From: Cyclobacteriaceae bacterium
GTDB taxonomy: Bacteria > Bacteroidota > Bacteroidia > Cytophagales > Cyclobacteriaceae
Length of the DNA stretch: 59,686 bases
Direction: 5' to 3'
Assembly: GCA_022841475.1 (NCBI GenBank)
Contig: JALHRJ010000025.1
Location: forward strand, 1 to 59,686
Shown: one piece after another, positions 41,042-49,409 of the stretch
Position numbering within the stretch: the stretch's first letter is position 1
Layout of the letters: each line of letters opens with the position of its first letter
The notes under the pieces: generated by a model
The model's input: only the letters and a program-made list of their open reading frames with translations
Databases searched by the model: none
Told to the model about the DNA's origin: nothing
Made by a program: the position numbers and the translations under genes

Positions 41042-43159
41042 ATGACAACTACAACAAATTTCAAACACGTAAGCTACCTCTGGGATGAATCCAAAGCCGC
41101 ACAACTAAAAGGTGACGAGGTGGGACTTTTAATTTATCGGTCCAATTTATTAGGTGCCGATTTACGACTCACAAACTATGGAGGCGGCAACACTTCCTGT
41201 AAAGCCATGGCGAGCGATCCCATTACAGGAAAAGAAACAGAAGTGATGTGGATAAAAGGATCAGGTGGTGATATTGGAACCCTCAAGCGCAGCGGACTGG
41301 CCGCTTTGTATGTGGATCGCCTGAGAAACTTAACTAACGTTTATCGCGGATTAGAATTTGAAGATGAGATGGTAGAACTGTTCAATCATTGCATTTATGA
41401 TCTGAGTTCCAAAGCACCATCCATCGACACACCGTTACATGGATTTCTTCCATTCAAGCACATCGATCACTTGCATCCTGACGCAGCTATTGCCATCGCA
41501 GCTGCTAAAGATGGAAAGAAGATCACGCAAGATCTATTTGGTGGCAAGATCGGCTGGGTAGAGTGGAGACGTCCTGGTTTTGAACTTGGATTGGAATTAG
41601 AAAAATGTTTAGATGAAAATCCAGGCATCATAGGCATCATCCTCGGCTCACACGGTTTGTTCACCTGGGGCGACACCGCATATAAAAGTTATGTGAACAC
41701 GTTGGAGGTAATTGAAAAATGTGCGGAATACCTGGAACAGAATTATGGAAAGAAAAGACCCGTCTTTGGTGGAATGAGAATAAAGTCATTGTCAAAAGAA
41801 GATCGTTTAAAGCAGGCTGCCACTCTTGCTCCTACCCTGCGCGGACTTTGCTCCGGCAAAACACGCATGGTTGGTCACTTCACCGATGACGAACGCGTGC
41901 TCGAATTCACCAACTCCCATGATCTTGCTAAACTTGCTCCTATGGGAACGAGTTGTCCCGATCACTTCCTGCGCACAAAGATTAGCCCGCTCGTATTGAA
42001 TCTGGCTACGGATGAAAATCTGTCAGACGCAAAAGCAATCAAAGAAAAGTTACTCCCAGCCTTCGAAGCCTATCGCAAGATGTATGCTGATTATTATAAC
42101 ACCTGCAAACATGCAAACAGTCCGGCTATACGCGATGCAAACCCGGTGGTGATTCTCTATCCTGGGGTGGGGATGTTTACTTTCGCGAAAGACAAACAAA
42201 CTGCACGGGTAGCGGCTGAGTTTTACATCAATGCTATTAACGTAATGAAAGGTGCCGAAGCTATTTCGGAATACACTTCGTTACCGCGACAAGAAGCCTT
42301 TAACATCGAATACTGGTTGCTGGAAGAAGCGAAACTGCAACGGATGCCTAAGCCGAAACCACTTACCGGTAAAATTGCGCTCATCACAGGTAGTGCCGGT
42401 GGCATTGGAAAAGGAATCGCTAAGAAGTTTATCGAAGAAGGCGCATGTGTGATCATCAACGATAACGATTCCGATCGTCTCGCCAAAGCGGATGAAGAAT
42501 TCAAAACTAAGTTTGGCAAAGATGCTTATACATCTGTCCTGCTGGATGTATTGAAATCAGAAAATATAAAAGACGCCTATGAAAAATCAGCGCTTGCTTT
42601 TGGAGGTGTTGATATCGTGGTAAACTGTGCCGGCATTTCAATTTCAAAACCATTGGAAGAGCACACCGAAAAGGATTGGGATTTGCTCTATGACATTTTG
42701 GTGAAGGGTCAGTTCCTGGTTACACAAGGTGGTGTAGAAATCATGCGCAAACAAAACCTGGGTGGCGATGTGATTAACATCGTAAGTAAGAACGCGTTGG
42801 TAAGCGGGCCAAACAATGCAGCCTATGGTTCTGCGAAGGCAGCCCAACTTCATCTTAGTCGATTGAATGCAGCTGAATTAGGTCCTGATAAAATTCGCGT
42901 GAATGTAGTAAACCCAGATGCCGTAATCTCTGATAGCAAAATCTGGGAAGGTGCCTGGGCGGAAGGTCGCGCGAAAGCCTATGGCGTGAAAGTAGCAGAG
43001 TTGCCTGCCTACTATGCAAAGCGTACCTTGTTAAACGAAGTCATTTTGCCCGAAGACATCGCCAATGCATGTTTTGCTTTTGTTGGTGGATTGCTGAATA
43101 AATCAACCGGCAATGTGTTGAATGTAGATGGCGGAGTAGCGATGGCATTTGTTAGATAA
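41042..43159 (+). CDS. rhaEW: Bifunctional rhamnulose-1-phosphate aldolase / L-lactaldehyde dehydrogenase (RhaEW type)
   Basis: A 705-residue fusion. Residues about 1-430 are a class II aldolase/adducin-type domain (LRLTNYGGGNTSCKAM, GGDIGTLKRSGLA, LHGFLPFKHIDHLHPDA with zinc histidines, ILGSHGLFTWGD). Residues about 438-705 are a short-chain dehydrogenase: LITGSAGGIGKGIA nucleotide-binding loop, VVNCAGIS, and YGSAK catalytic Tyr/Lys, ending GNVLNVDGGVAMAFVR. The enzyme would cleave L-rhamnulose-1-phosphate to DHAP and L-lactaldehyde and oxidise the latter to L-lactate. This architecture is known from bacterial rhamnose pathways. The lutABC genes downstream suit the lactate product. Confidence 0.92.
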   Translation: MTTTTNFKHVSYLWDESKAAQLKGDEVGLLIYRSNLLGADLRLTNYGGGNTSCKAMASDPITGKETEVMWIKGSGGDIGTLKRSGLAALYVDRLRNLTNVYRGLEFEDEMVELFNHCIYDLSSKAPSIDTPLHGFLPFKHIDHLHPDAAIAIAAAKDGKKITQDLFGGKIGWVEWRRPGFELGLELEKCLDENPGIIGIILGSHGLFTWGDTAYKSYVNTLEVIEKCAEYLEQNYGKKRPVFGGMRIKSLSKEDRLKQAATLAPTLRGLCSGKTRMVGHFTDDERVLEFTNSHDLAKLAPMGTSCPDHFLRTKISPLVLNLATDENLSDAKAIKEKLLPAFEAYRKMYADYYNTCKHANSPAIRDANPVVILYPGVGMFTFAKDKQTARVAAEFYINAINVMKGAEAISEYTSLPRQEAFNIEYWLLEEAKLQRMPKPKPLTGKIALITGSAGGIGKGIAKKFIEEGACVIINDNDSDRLAKADEEFKTKFGKDAYTSVLLDVLKSENIKDAYEKSALAFGGVDIVVNCAGISISKPLEEHTEKDWDLLYDILVKGQFLVTQGGVEIMRKQNLGGDVINIVSKNALVSGPNNAAYGSAKAAQLHLSRLNAAELGPDKIRVNVVNPDAVISDSKIWEGAWAEGRAKAYGVKVAELPAYYAKRTLLNEVILPEDIANACFAFVGGLLNKSTGNVLNVDGGVAMAFVR

Positions 43160-43169
43160 TGGTCTTTAA

Positions 43170-43258
43170 AACAATGAACCACCAAGTCACAAAACACACA
43201 AAGAAACACGAAGAGCTTAGTGCAACTCCGTGCCTTTGAGTCTTAGTGGTTCAGATTA
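43170..43258. repeat. Dispersed imperfect palindrome upstream of rhaM
   Basis: The left half reads gaaccaccaagtcacaaaac and the right half gtgcctttgagtcttagtgg, which are imperfect reverse complements around a central agagcttagtgcaact. It is of the same style as the elements at 2749-2816 and 43583-43668. It occupies nearly the whole gap between the aldolase/dehydrogenase stop and the rhaM start. Confidence 0.75.
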
Positions 43259-43265
43259 ACTACCT

Positions 43266-43580
43266 ATGAGAAGACTTGCCTTTAAAATGAAACTTCATGC
43301 AGGCCAGACTGCAGAATACAAACGCAGGCATGAACAATTGTGGCCGGAATTGAAACAACTCTTGAAGCAAGCAGGCATTGAAGACTATTCTATTTTCTTA
43401 GATGAAGAAACGAATAACCTATTCGGAGTTTTAAAAATCAACGACCCAGATGCAATGAACGATCTGCCCAATCATCCTGTAATGAAAAAGTGGTGGGCAT
43501 ATATGAAAGATATAATGGAATGTAACCCGGATAATTCACCGGTTAGTGTTCCTTTAAAAGAAGTATTTTATTTAGAGTAA
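43266..43580 (+). CDS. rhaM: L-rhamnose mutarotase
   Basis: A 104-residue protein of the RhaM family: RLAFKMKLHAGQTAEYKRRHEQLWPELKQLL-type opening (with His in RRHEQLWPE), YSIFLDEETNNLFGVLKI, and MKKWWAYMKDIM with the conserved Trp pair, ending VSVPLKEVFYLE. It interconverts alpha and beta anomers of L-rhamnose, giving the isomerase its preferred form. The gene is bracketed by two dispersed palindromes at 43170-43258 and 43583-43668. Confidence 0.93.
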   Translation: MRRLAFKMKLHAGQTAEYKRRHEQLWPELKQLLKQAGIEDYSIFLDEETNNLFGVLKINDPDAMNDLPNHPVMKKWWAYMKDIMECNPDNSPVSVPLKEVFYLE

Positions 43581-43582
43581 AA

Positions 43583-43668
43583 ATGAACCACAAATGCACG
43601 CAAAGTCGCAAAGGCCGCAAACTAGAGCAGTCTATTTCTTTGCGTTCTTAGCGTCTTTGCGGGGAATT
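43583..43668. repeat. Dispersed imperfect palindrome downstream of rhaM
   Basis: Left half gaaccacaaatgcacgcaaa, gtcgcaaaggccgcaaac; right half tttctttgcgttcttagcg, tctttgcggggaat. The arms are imperfect reverse complements. Similar in type to the element at 43170-43258 but different in word use (GCAAAG rather than ACAAAG). It fills the gap between rhaM and the isomerase gene. Confidence 0.75.
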
Positions 43669-43711
43669 TATTTTTATGCAATTAGAACTATCATAGTTTA
43701 AAAGCCTACCT

Positions 43712-44986
43712 ATGAAAATCGACAAAACCCAAATCCAGAAACACAACGACAAACTTTACTCTGCCCATCAGCGAAAAGTAAAGCAACTGGTGAATGAAAA
43801 TCCAATTGCGAAAAGAGTCATCAACAAGCTGGTTGATTTTCAGATTGCGATACCGAGTTGGGCATTGGGAACGGGTGGCACTCGCTTCGGTCGTTTTTCA
43901 GGAGGTGGTGAACCGCGTAATCTGGAAGAAAAAATTTCAGATGTTGGTCTTCTTCATTGTCTGAATAAATCCAGTGGAGCGATATCACTTCACATTCCCT
44001 GGGACATACCAAGCAGTACGCGCAAGATCAAAGCATTGGCTGTCGAACACGGTTTACAATTCGATGCGGTAAACTCTAACACCTTTCAAGATCAACCCGG
44101 ACAAAAACTCAGCTATAAGTTCGGATCACTGCAGCATGTAAATGCAAAAGTCCGCCAGCAAGCCATCGATCACAATATTGATGTAATCAAACATGGCAAA
44201 GCGCTGGGTTCAAATTCAATTACGATTTGGTTGTCGGATGGCTCATGCTTTCCGGGTCAATTGAATTTCAGAAAAGCATTTCAGCGCACGCTGGAAGGAC
44301 TGCAGGAAATTTATGCCGCACTTCCCTCCAATTGGAAAATGTTTGTCGAGTACAAAGCCTTCGAACCTAATTTTTACTCGATGACCGTAGGTGATTGGGG
44401 CCAATCGTATTTATATGCGAGTAAGTTAGGAGCCAAAGCATACACACTCGTGGATCTTGGTCATCACTTACCAAACGCCAACATTGAACAGATTGTATCG
44501 CTGTTGCTAATGGAAGGAAAGCTTGGTGGGTTTCATTTTAATGATTCCAAATACGGAGATGATGACCTTACCGTGGGAAGCATTAACCCCTATCAACTCT
44601 TTTTAATCTTCAATGAATTAGTGGAAGGCATGGACGCCAGAAAAATGAATCACGCTACTGATTTAGGTTGGATGATTGATGCGTCCCACAACGTGAAAGA
44701 TCCATTGGAAGATTTGTTACAGTCGGTAGAAGCGATTAAAATAGCGTATGCTCAAGCATTGCTCGTGAATCGAAGAGAATTAAACCGAGCACAGGAAGCC
44801 AACGATGTGGTAAGAGCCCAGGAGATTTTGCAGCAAGCCTATCGCACCGATGTGCGACCACTGGTAGCTGAAGCAAGATTGAAGGATGGTGCTGCATTGC
44901 AACCCATTCAATTGTTCCGCGACATTGATGTGAGAAAGCAATTGATTTTAGAACGTGGATTGAAAACCTTTGCCACCGGATTGTAA
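43712..44986 (+). CDS. rhaI: L-rhamnose isomerase (RhaI type)
   Basis: A 424-residue protein. Family features are IPSWALGTGGTRFGRFSGGGEPRN, LNKSSGAISLHIPWDIP, SNSITIWLSDGSCFPGQLN, WKMFVEYKAFEPNFYSM, YTLVDLGHHLPNANIEQIV and GGFHFNDSKYGDDDL: the Glu, Asp, His and Asp residues of a TIM-barrel metal site with the His-Asn-Asp pair. It is the Pseudomonas-type isomerase rather than the E. coli RhaA type. It converts L-rhamnose to L-rhamnulose. It lies between rhaM and the kinase, 19 bp before the latter. Confidence 0.92.
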   Translation: MKIDKTQIQKHNDKLYSAHQRKVKQLVNENPIAKRVINKLVDFQIAIPSWALGTGGTRFGRFSGGGEPRNLEEKISDVGLLHCLNKSSGAISLHIPWDIPSSTRKIKALAVEHGLQFDAVNSNTFQDQPGQKLSYKFGSLQHVNAKVRQQAIDHNIDVIKHGKALGSNSITIWLSDGSCFPGQLNFRKAFQRTLEGLQEIYAALPSNWKMFVEYKAFEPNFYSMTVGDWGQSYLYASKLGAKAYTLVDLGHHLPNANIEQIVSLLLMEGKLGGFHFNDSKYGDDDLTVGSINPYQLFLIFNELVEGMDARKMNHATDLGWMIDASHNVKDPLEDLLQSVEAIKIAYAQALLVNRRELNRAQEANDVVRAQEILQQAYRTDVRPLVAEARLKDGAALQPIQLFRDIDVRKQLILERGLKTFATGL

Positions 44987-45005
44987 GTCTTACGTCTAAC
45001 ATCTT

Positions 45006-46346
45006 ATGTCTACCCCAGTCATCGCCATCTTCGACATCGGTAAAACCAACAAGAAAGTTTTTCTCTTCGATGAGGATTATAAGATCCGATTTGAGAAATC
45101 AATTCAGTTGACCGAGATCAAAGATGAAGACGGTTTTCCGTGCGAAGACATCGATGCGCTTATCAAGTGGGTAAAGGATTCTTTTAATAAACTATCGAGT
45201 TTACCGGAATACGAAATCAAGGCAATCAATGTATCCGCTCACGGAGCCAGTTTCGTGCATTTAGATGAGAAAGGGAATCCGGTAGCCCCGCTATACAATT
45301 ACCTGAAGCCTTATCCCGAAGATCTGAAGAAAACATTCTATGACATCTACGGTGGTGAGAATGACTTTTCAAGAATTACTGCTTCACCTGTTTTAGGTCA
45401 CCTCAATTCAGGCATGCAATTGTATTGGCTAAAACATAAACGACCAGAAATTTTTAAGCAGATAAAATATTCACTTCATCTGCCGGAATACATTAGTTAT
45501 CTGGTTACCGGAAAACCTGTTTCAGGAATAACGAGTATTGGTTGCCATACCAACTTATGGGATTTCACAAATAACAACTATCACAGATGGGTTCAAAACG
45601 AAAACATAATTGAAAAACTAGCGCCTATTATTTCATCTACGGAAGTAACGACTATTAATCTTCGGCAAAATGAAATCAAAGCAGGCATTGGCCTGCACGA
45701 TAGTTCGGCTGCCCTCATCCCCTACCTATCCTGTTTTTCCGAACCATTTATATTACTCTCAACCGGCACATGGTGCATTAGTTTAAATCCATTCAATCAT
45801 ACTCCTCTTACAGACGATGAATTGAAAAAGGATTGCCTTTGCTATCTGACCTTTGAAGGTAATCCAGTGAAAGCCTCACGCTTGTTTGCCGGGCATGATC
45901 ATGAACTTGAAACCAGGCACATAGCGAAACATTTTCATGTATCCGAAGAATTTTATAAAGGAGTTAGCTACCTACCGGAGTTGGTCCGAAAGCTTTCAGC
46001 ATCGGAATATAAAGCCAATAATCTCTCCCTGTATTCATCTTCCGATGAAGCTTATACCCACTTCATGATGCGTTTGGTTAAACAACAAGTAACTTCTACG
46101 CAACTTGTTCTAAAGAATACCAATGTAACCCGTATTTTTGTTGATGGTGGATTTAGTAACAATCCCATCTTTATGAATTTGTTATCACTCGCGTTTCCAT
46201 CCATAGAAGTGTATGCGGCCTCAGTGGCACAAGCTTCGGCTACGGGCGCGGCTATGGCCATTCATAAACATTGGAATAAACATCCGCACAAAGCAGATAT
46301 GATCGATCTAAAATTTTTCTCCAGCAAGGAGAATACGATATCATGA
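45006..46346 (+). CDS. rhaB: Rhamnulokinase, FGGY family
   Basis: A 446-residue FGGY-type sugar kinase: IAIFDIGKTNKKVFLFDEDY (N-terminal phosphate loop), NVSAHGASFVHLD, LNSGMQLYWLKHKRPEIF, ITSIGCHTNLWDFT, GLHDSSAALIPYL, LLSTGTWCISLNPF and VTRIFVDGGFSNNPIFM (adenosine motif). Together with its position after rhaI this supports L-rhamnulose phosphorylation to L-rhamnulose-1-phosphate. The last codons overlap the lutA start by 4 bp, so kinase and lactate-oxidation genes share translation coupling. Confidence 0.9.
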   Translation: MSTPVIAIFDIGKTNKKVFLFDEDYKIRFEKSIQLTEIKDEDGFPCEDIDALIKWVKDSFNKLSSLPEYEIKAINVSAHGASFVHLDEKGNPVAPLYNYLKPYPEDLKKTFYDIYGGENDFSRITASPVLGHLNSGMQLYWLKHKRPEIFKQIKYSLHLPEYISYLVTGKPVSGITSIGCHTNLWDFTNNNYHRWVQNENIIEKLAPIISSTEVTTINLRQNEIKAGIGLHDSSAALIPYLSCFSEPFILLSTGTWCISLNPFNHTPLTDDELKKDCLCYLTFEGNPVKASRLFAGHDHELETRHIAKHFHVSEEFYKGVSYLPELVRKLSASEYKANNLSLYSSSDEAYTHFMMRLVKQQVTSTQLVLKNTNVTRIFVDGGFSNNPIFMNLLSLAFPSIEVYAASVAQASATGAAMAIHKHWNKHPHKADMIDLKFFSSKENTIS

Positions 46347-47083
46347 ACATCGGACTGTTTATTCCCTGCTACATCGATCAACTCTATCCCCAGGTTGGTA
46401 TTGCCACGCTGCAGGTACTGGAACGACTTGGTTTGTCTGTTACTTATCCCACCAATCAAACCTGTTGTGGTCAACCCATGGCAAACTCCGGGTTTGAACA
46501 TTTAACACAAGGTACTTCGCACAACTTCGTTACTAATTTTTCAGAGTTCGATTATATTGTTTGTCCCTCGGGAAGTTGTACACTTCATATTAAAGATCAT
46601 TTGCAAGACGATGGCTATCCTGATAAGGCATTAGACATTCGAAAAAAAACTTTTGAATTAACGGAGTTCCTGACCGATGTAATCGGAGTCAAAAAATTAC
46701 ATGCTCATTTTCCCCACAAAGTAGGATTGCATCAAAGCTGTCATGGCTTGCGTGGACTTGGCCTTGCGCAGATGTCGGAATTGATGGCACCTCCTTTCTC
46801 CAAACCGGAAAGTCTGTTAACTATGGTGACCGGACTTGAATTGATTGAACTGGAAAGAAAAGATGAGTGCTGCGGCTTTGGCGGAACCTTTTGTGTGTTT
46901 GAAGAAGCGGTGAGTGTTAAAATGGGGCAAGACCGAATAGCCGATCATAGTAATCATGGTGCCGAATACATTACCGGGGTAGACATGAGTTGCCTGATGC
47001 ACCTGGAAGGAATCTTACGCAGACAAAAAAGCAAGGTGAAGGTGATTCATATTGCCGAAATTCTTAACTCGGTGACCGGGTAA
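46343..47083 (+). CDS. lutA: L-lactate utilisation Fe-S protein LutA (LldE)
   Basis: A 246-residue protein with two CCG-type cysteine-rich domains: NIGLFIPCYIDQLYP and TCCGQPMANSGF in the first, CPSGSCTLHI between, then HQSCHGLRGL and DECCGFGGTFCVFEE in the second, followed by DMSCLMHLEGIL. This is the LutA/LldE subunit of the LutABC lactate-oxidising complex, which binds Fe-S clusters and passes electrons on. It overlaps rhaB by 4 bp and precedes lutB by 4 bp. Confidence 0.92.
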   Translation: MNIGLFIPCYIDQLYPQVGIATLQVLERLGLSVTYPTNQTCCGQPMANSGFEHLTQGTSHNFVTNFSEFDYIVCPSGSCTLHIKDHLQDDGYPDKALDIRKKTFELTEFLTDVIGVKKLHAHFPHKVGLHQSCHGLRGLGLAQMSELMAPPFSKPESLLTMVTGLELIELERKDECCGFGGTFCVFEEAVSVKMGQDRIADHSNHGAEYITGVDMSCLMHLEGILRRQKSKVKVIHIAEILNSVTG

Positions 47084-47087
47084 TGCC

Positions 47088-48470
47088 ATGAATCCACAAA
47101 ATAAAACGCATTCAGAGCTGGCAAAGAAATTCAACCGTGATGTGGAGCGGGTGAACTGGCATGATAAAACGCTTTGGTTTGTTCGGGAGAAACGGGATAA
47201 GTCCGCTCATCAGCTTGCCGAATGGGAACAACTGCGCGAAGCTGCTTCGCAGATCAAGAATAATGTACTGAGCAACCTGCACAACTACTTAATTGAATTT
47301 GAAAAGAATGCGCTAAACCATGGCATTCATGTACATTGGGCCTCTACCGCTCAGGAGCATAATGAAATTGTTCACTCCATTATTAAAAACCATGGAGTCA
47401 ACAACATGGTCAAGAGCAAGTCCATGCTTACTGAAGAATGTGGGTTGAATGAATACCTCCACCAACAAGGAATTAATGTGGTTGATACCGACTTAGGCGA
47501 ACGCATTGTACAATTAGCCAACGAGCCTCCCAGTCATATTGTGTTGCCATGTATTCATTGGAAGAAAGAAGAGATTGGCGAATTGTTTCACCAGCACCTG
47601 GGTACACCGAAGGGCAATGCTGATCCTCAGTTTCTCACAGCAGCAGCGCGGAAACATTTGCGCGAACATTTTTTAACCAGCCGTGTGGCACTGACCGGTG
47701 TCAATTTCAGTGTAGCAGAAACCGGAGAAATCATTGTGTGCACCAATGAAGGAAATGCCGACCTCGGTGTGCAACTGGCCGATGTGCATATCGCCTGCAT
47801 GGGCATTGAAAAAATTATCCCAAAGCGAAAACATCTAAGTGTATTTCTTAGATTACTTGCTCGCAGTGCAACGGGTCAACCAATCACCACCTATTCCAGT
47901 CATTTTCAAAAACCTCGCGAAGGACAGGAAATGCACATTGTGTTGGTAGATAATGGTCGCAGTGAACGACTGGCAAGTGATGATTTCAGAAATGCTTTAA
48001 AGTGTATTCGATGCGGAGCGTGTTTCAATACCTGTCCGGTGTACAGGCGCAGTGGTGGTCATAGTTATCATACAGCAGTGGCAGGACCAATTGGTTCTAT
48101 CCTCGCTCCCGGCTTTGACATGGCGAAAAATGCCGACCTTCCATTTGCCTCCACCCTATGCGGTTCCTGCACGAATGTTTGTCCCGTTAAAATTGATATT
48201 CACGATCAACTTTACAAATGGCGGCAAGTGTTGGTGAAGAATGGACATACGACTGCCTCCAAAAAAACCGGAATGAATGTGATGAGCCTGGTGCTATCAC
48301 TTCCGATGGTGTACAGATTTTCAGGAACTGTTGGTCGATGGATAATTCGAACTTTGCCTTTTATTGTGAACAACAAATTCAACCCGTGGTATAAGCAACG
48401 CGAAATGCCGAAAGCTTCAACTCAATCATTTCGTTCCTGGTACCTGAATCAACGTAAGCATGGGCAGTAG
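47088..48470 (+). CDS. lutB: L-lactate utilisation Fe-S protein LutB (LldF)
   Basis: A 460-residue protein. The N-terminal two thirds have the LUD-type domain (SKSMLTEECGLNEYL, VDTDLGERIVQLANEPPSHIV, TGVNFSVAETGEIIVCTNEGN). The C-terminal part carries two 4Fe-4S motifs: CIRCGACFNTCPVYRR and LCGSCTNVCPVKID. This is LutB/LldF of the lactate-oxidising complex. The 3' end overlaps lutC by 11 bp, consistent with coupled expression. Confidence 0.93.
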   Translation: MNPQNKTHSELAKKFNRDVERVNWHDKTLWFVREKRDKSAHQLAEWEQLREAASQIKNNVLSNLHNYLIEFEKNALNHGIHVHWASTAQEHNEIVHSIIKNHGVNNMVKSKSMLTEECGLNEYLHQQGINVVDTDLGERIVQLANEPPSHIVLPCIHWKKEEIGELFHQHLGTPKGNADPQFLTAAARKHLREHFLTSRVALTGVNFSVAETGEIIVCTNEGNADLGVQLADVHIACMGIEKIIPKRKHLSVFLRLLARSATGQPITTYSSHFQKPREGQEMHIVLVDNGRSERLASDDFRNALKCIRCGACFNTCPVYRRSGGHSYHTAVAGPIGSILAPGFDMAKNADLPFASTLCGSCTNVCPVKIDIHDQLYKWRQVLVKNGHTTASKKTGMNVMSLVLSLPMVYRFSGTVGRWIIRTLPFIVNNKFNPWYKQREMPKASTQSFRSWYLNQRKHGQ

Positions 48471-49038
48471 AGAAAAGATATTGGCAGCCGTTAAGAAAAA
48501 TCAACCTGCCATGGTAGAGATGCCTGCGTTGAATTTCGCTGGTAGCAAAGCTGTTGATCTAAAACAACAATTTATAAAAACTCTTACTGGCATTGGAGGA
48601 ACTGTGATCGAAGTGAATGACTGGAAAGAAGTTTCAGATCACATCAAATCAACATTCCCAGAGTCTGGACGAATTGTCAATAGAGTTGCCGATCTGGATT
48701 TTGAAATTTCCAGCCTGAAATCAGATCCGCACGACTTTAGCAATGTAACCGTAGCCATCATACAAGGTGAATTTGGCGTTGCTGAAAATGGCGCCATCTG
48801 GTTAACCGATGCAAATATGGGCGACCAGGCTTTGCCTTACATCTGTGAGCATCTGATTTTAATTATCAATAAAAATTCAATTGTACCTACCCTGCATGAA
48901 GCCTATGATAAAATAGGATCATCCACATATAGCCTCGGAACATTTCTTGCAGGCCCCTCCAAGACAGCTGACATCGAACAATCATTGGTCTTGGGAGCCC
49001 ATGGCTCGAAGAGTTTGATTGTGTTTCTAATGCCTTAA
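48460..49038 (+). CDS. lutC: L-lactate utilisation protein LutC (LldG)
   Basis: A 192-residue LUD-domain protein: MGSREKILAAVKKNQP at the start, VTVAIIQGEFGVAENGAIWLTD, LPYICEHLILIINKNSIVPTLHEAYDKI, and a C-terminal LAGPSKTADIEQSLVLGAHGSKSLIVFL. This is the third component of LutABC, which oxidises L-lactate to pyruvate. In this cluster its substrate would come from the RhaEW lactaldehyde dehydrogenase activity. It overlaps lutB by 11 bp. Confidence 0.92.
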   Translation: MGSREKILAAVKKNQPAMVEMPALNFAGSKAVDLKQQFIKTLTGIGGTVIEVNDWKEVSDHIKSTFPESGRIVNRVADLDFEISSLKSDPHDFSNVTVAIIQGEFGVAENGAIWLTDANMGDQALPYICEHLILIINKNSIVPTLHEAYDKIGSSTYSLGTFLAGPSKTADIEQSLVLGAHGSKSLIVFLMP

Positions 49039-49083
49039 CAATTACATTTAAGTAGTATTTTTAGAGGACTTAAAAAAATAAAT

Positions 49084-49356
49084 ATGTTTCCACATGCACA
49101 GCATTCACACATTCAGAGTGCTTTAAAAATGAATGGCGTCTTTGTAAAAATTGAAGGTCATGAATTTCTTAGACTTATCAACGAGCAAGAAAATTTAGTG
49201 ATCGTCTATTCAAAAGCAGGAATATTCAACAACGTATATCTATACCTGACTTCTTACAAAGGCTTTATTTTTTATTGTAAAAGCAAAGAGCAGTTACCAT
49301 TGCCCGGAAAACATGAAAAGATTTTTTCAAATCATGTCACACTGCCCATCATGTAA
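49084..49356 (+). CDS. Small hypothetical protein
   Basis: A 90-residue soluble protein with no family I recognise. The middle is beta-rich and hydrophobic (NLVIVYSKAGIFNNVYLYLTSYKGFIFYCK), and the end is HEKIFSNHVTLPIM. No signal peptide. It lies 45 bp after lutC on the same strand and directly before a strong terminator, so it is probably the last gene of the rhamnose transcript or has its own promoter. A real gene is likely but its function is unknown. Confidence 0.6.
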   Translation: MFPHAQHSHIQSALKMNGVFVKIEGHEFLRLINEQENLVIVYSKAGIFNNVYLYLTSYKGFIFYCKSKEQLPLPGKHEKIFSNHVTLPIM

Positions 49357-49386
49357 AAACGCCTTACTAATCAGGCAAGGCGTTTT
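49356..49386. terminator. Bidirectional intrinsic terminator
   Basis: AAAACGCCTT and AAGGCGTTTT form a perfect 10-bp stem with an 11-base loop. The stem has an A-run on the left and a T-run on the right, so it can stop transcription from either side. It sits between the convergent small gene ending at 49356 and the S46 peptidase ending at 49410. Confidence 0.88.
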
Positions 49387-49409
49387 CTAAAGTACTGTTA
49401 TGATTAAGA

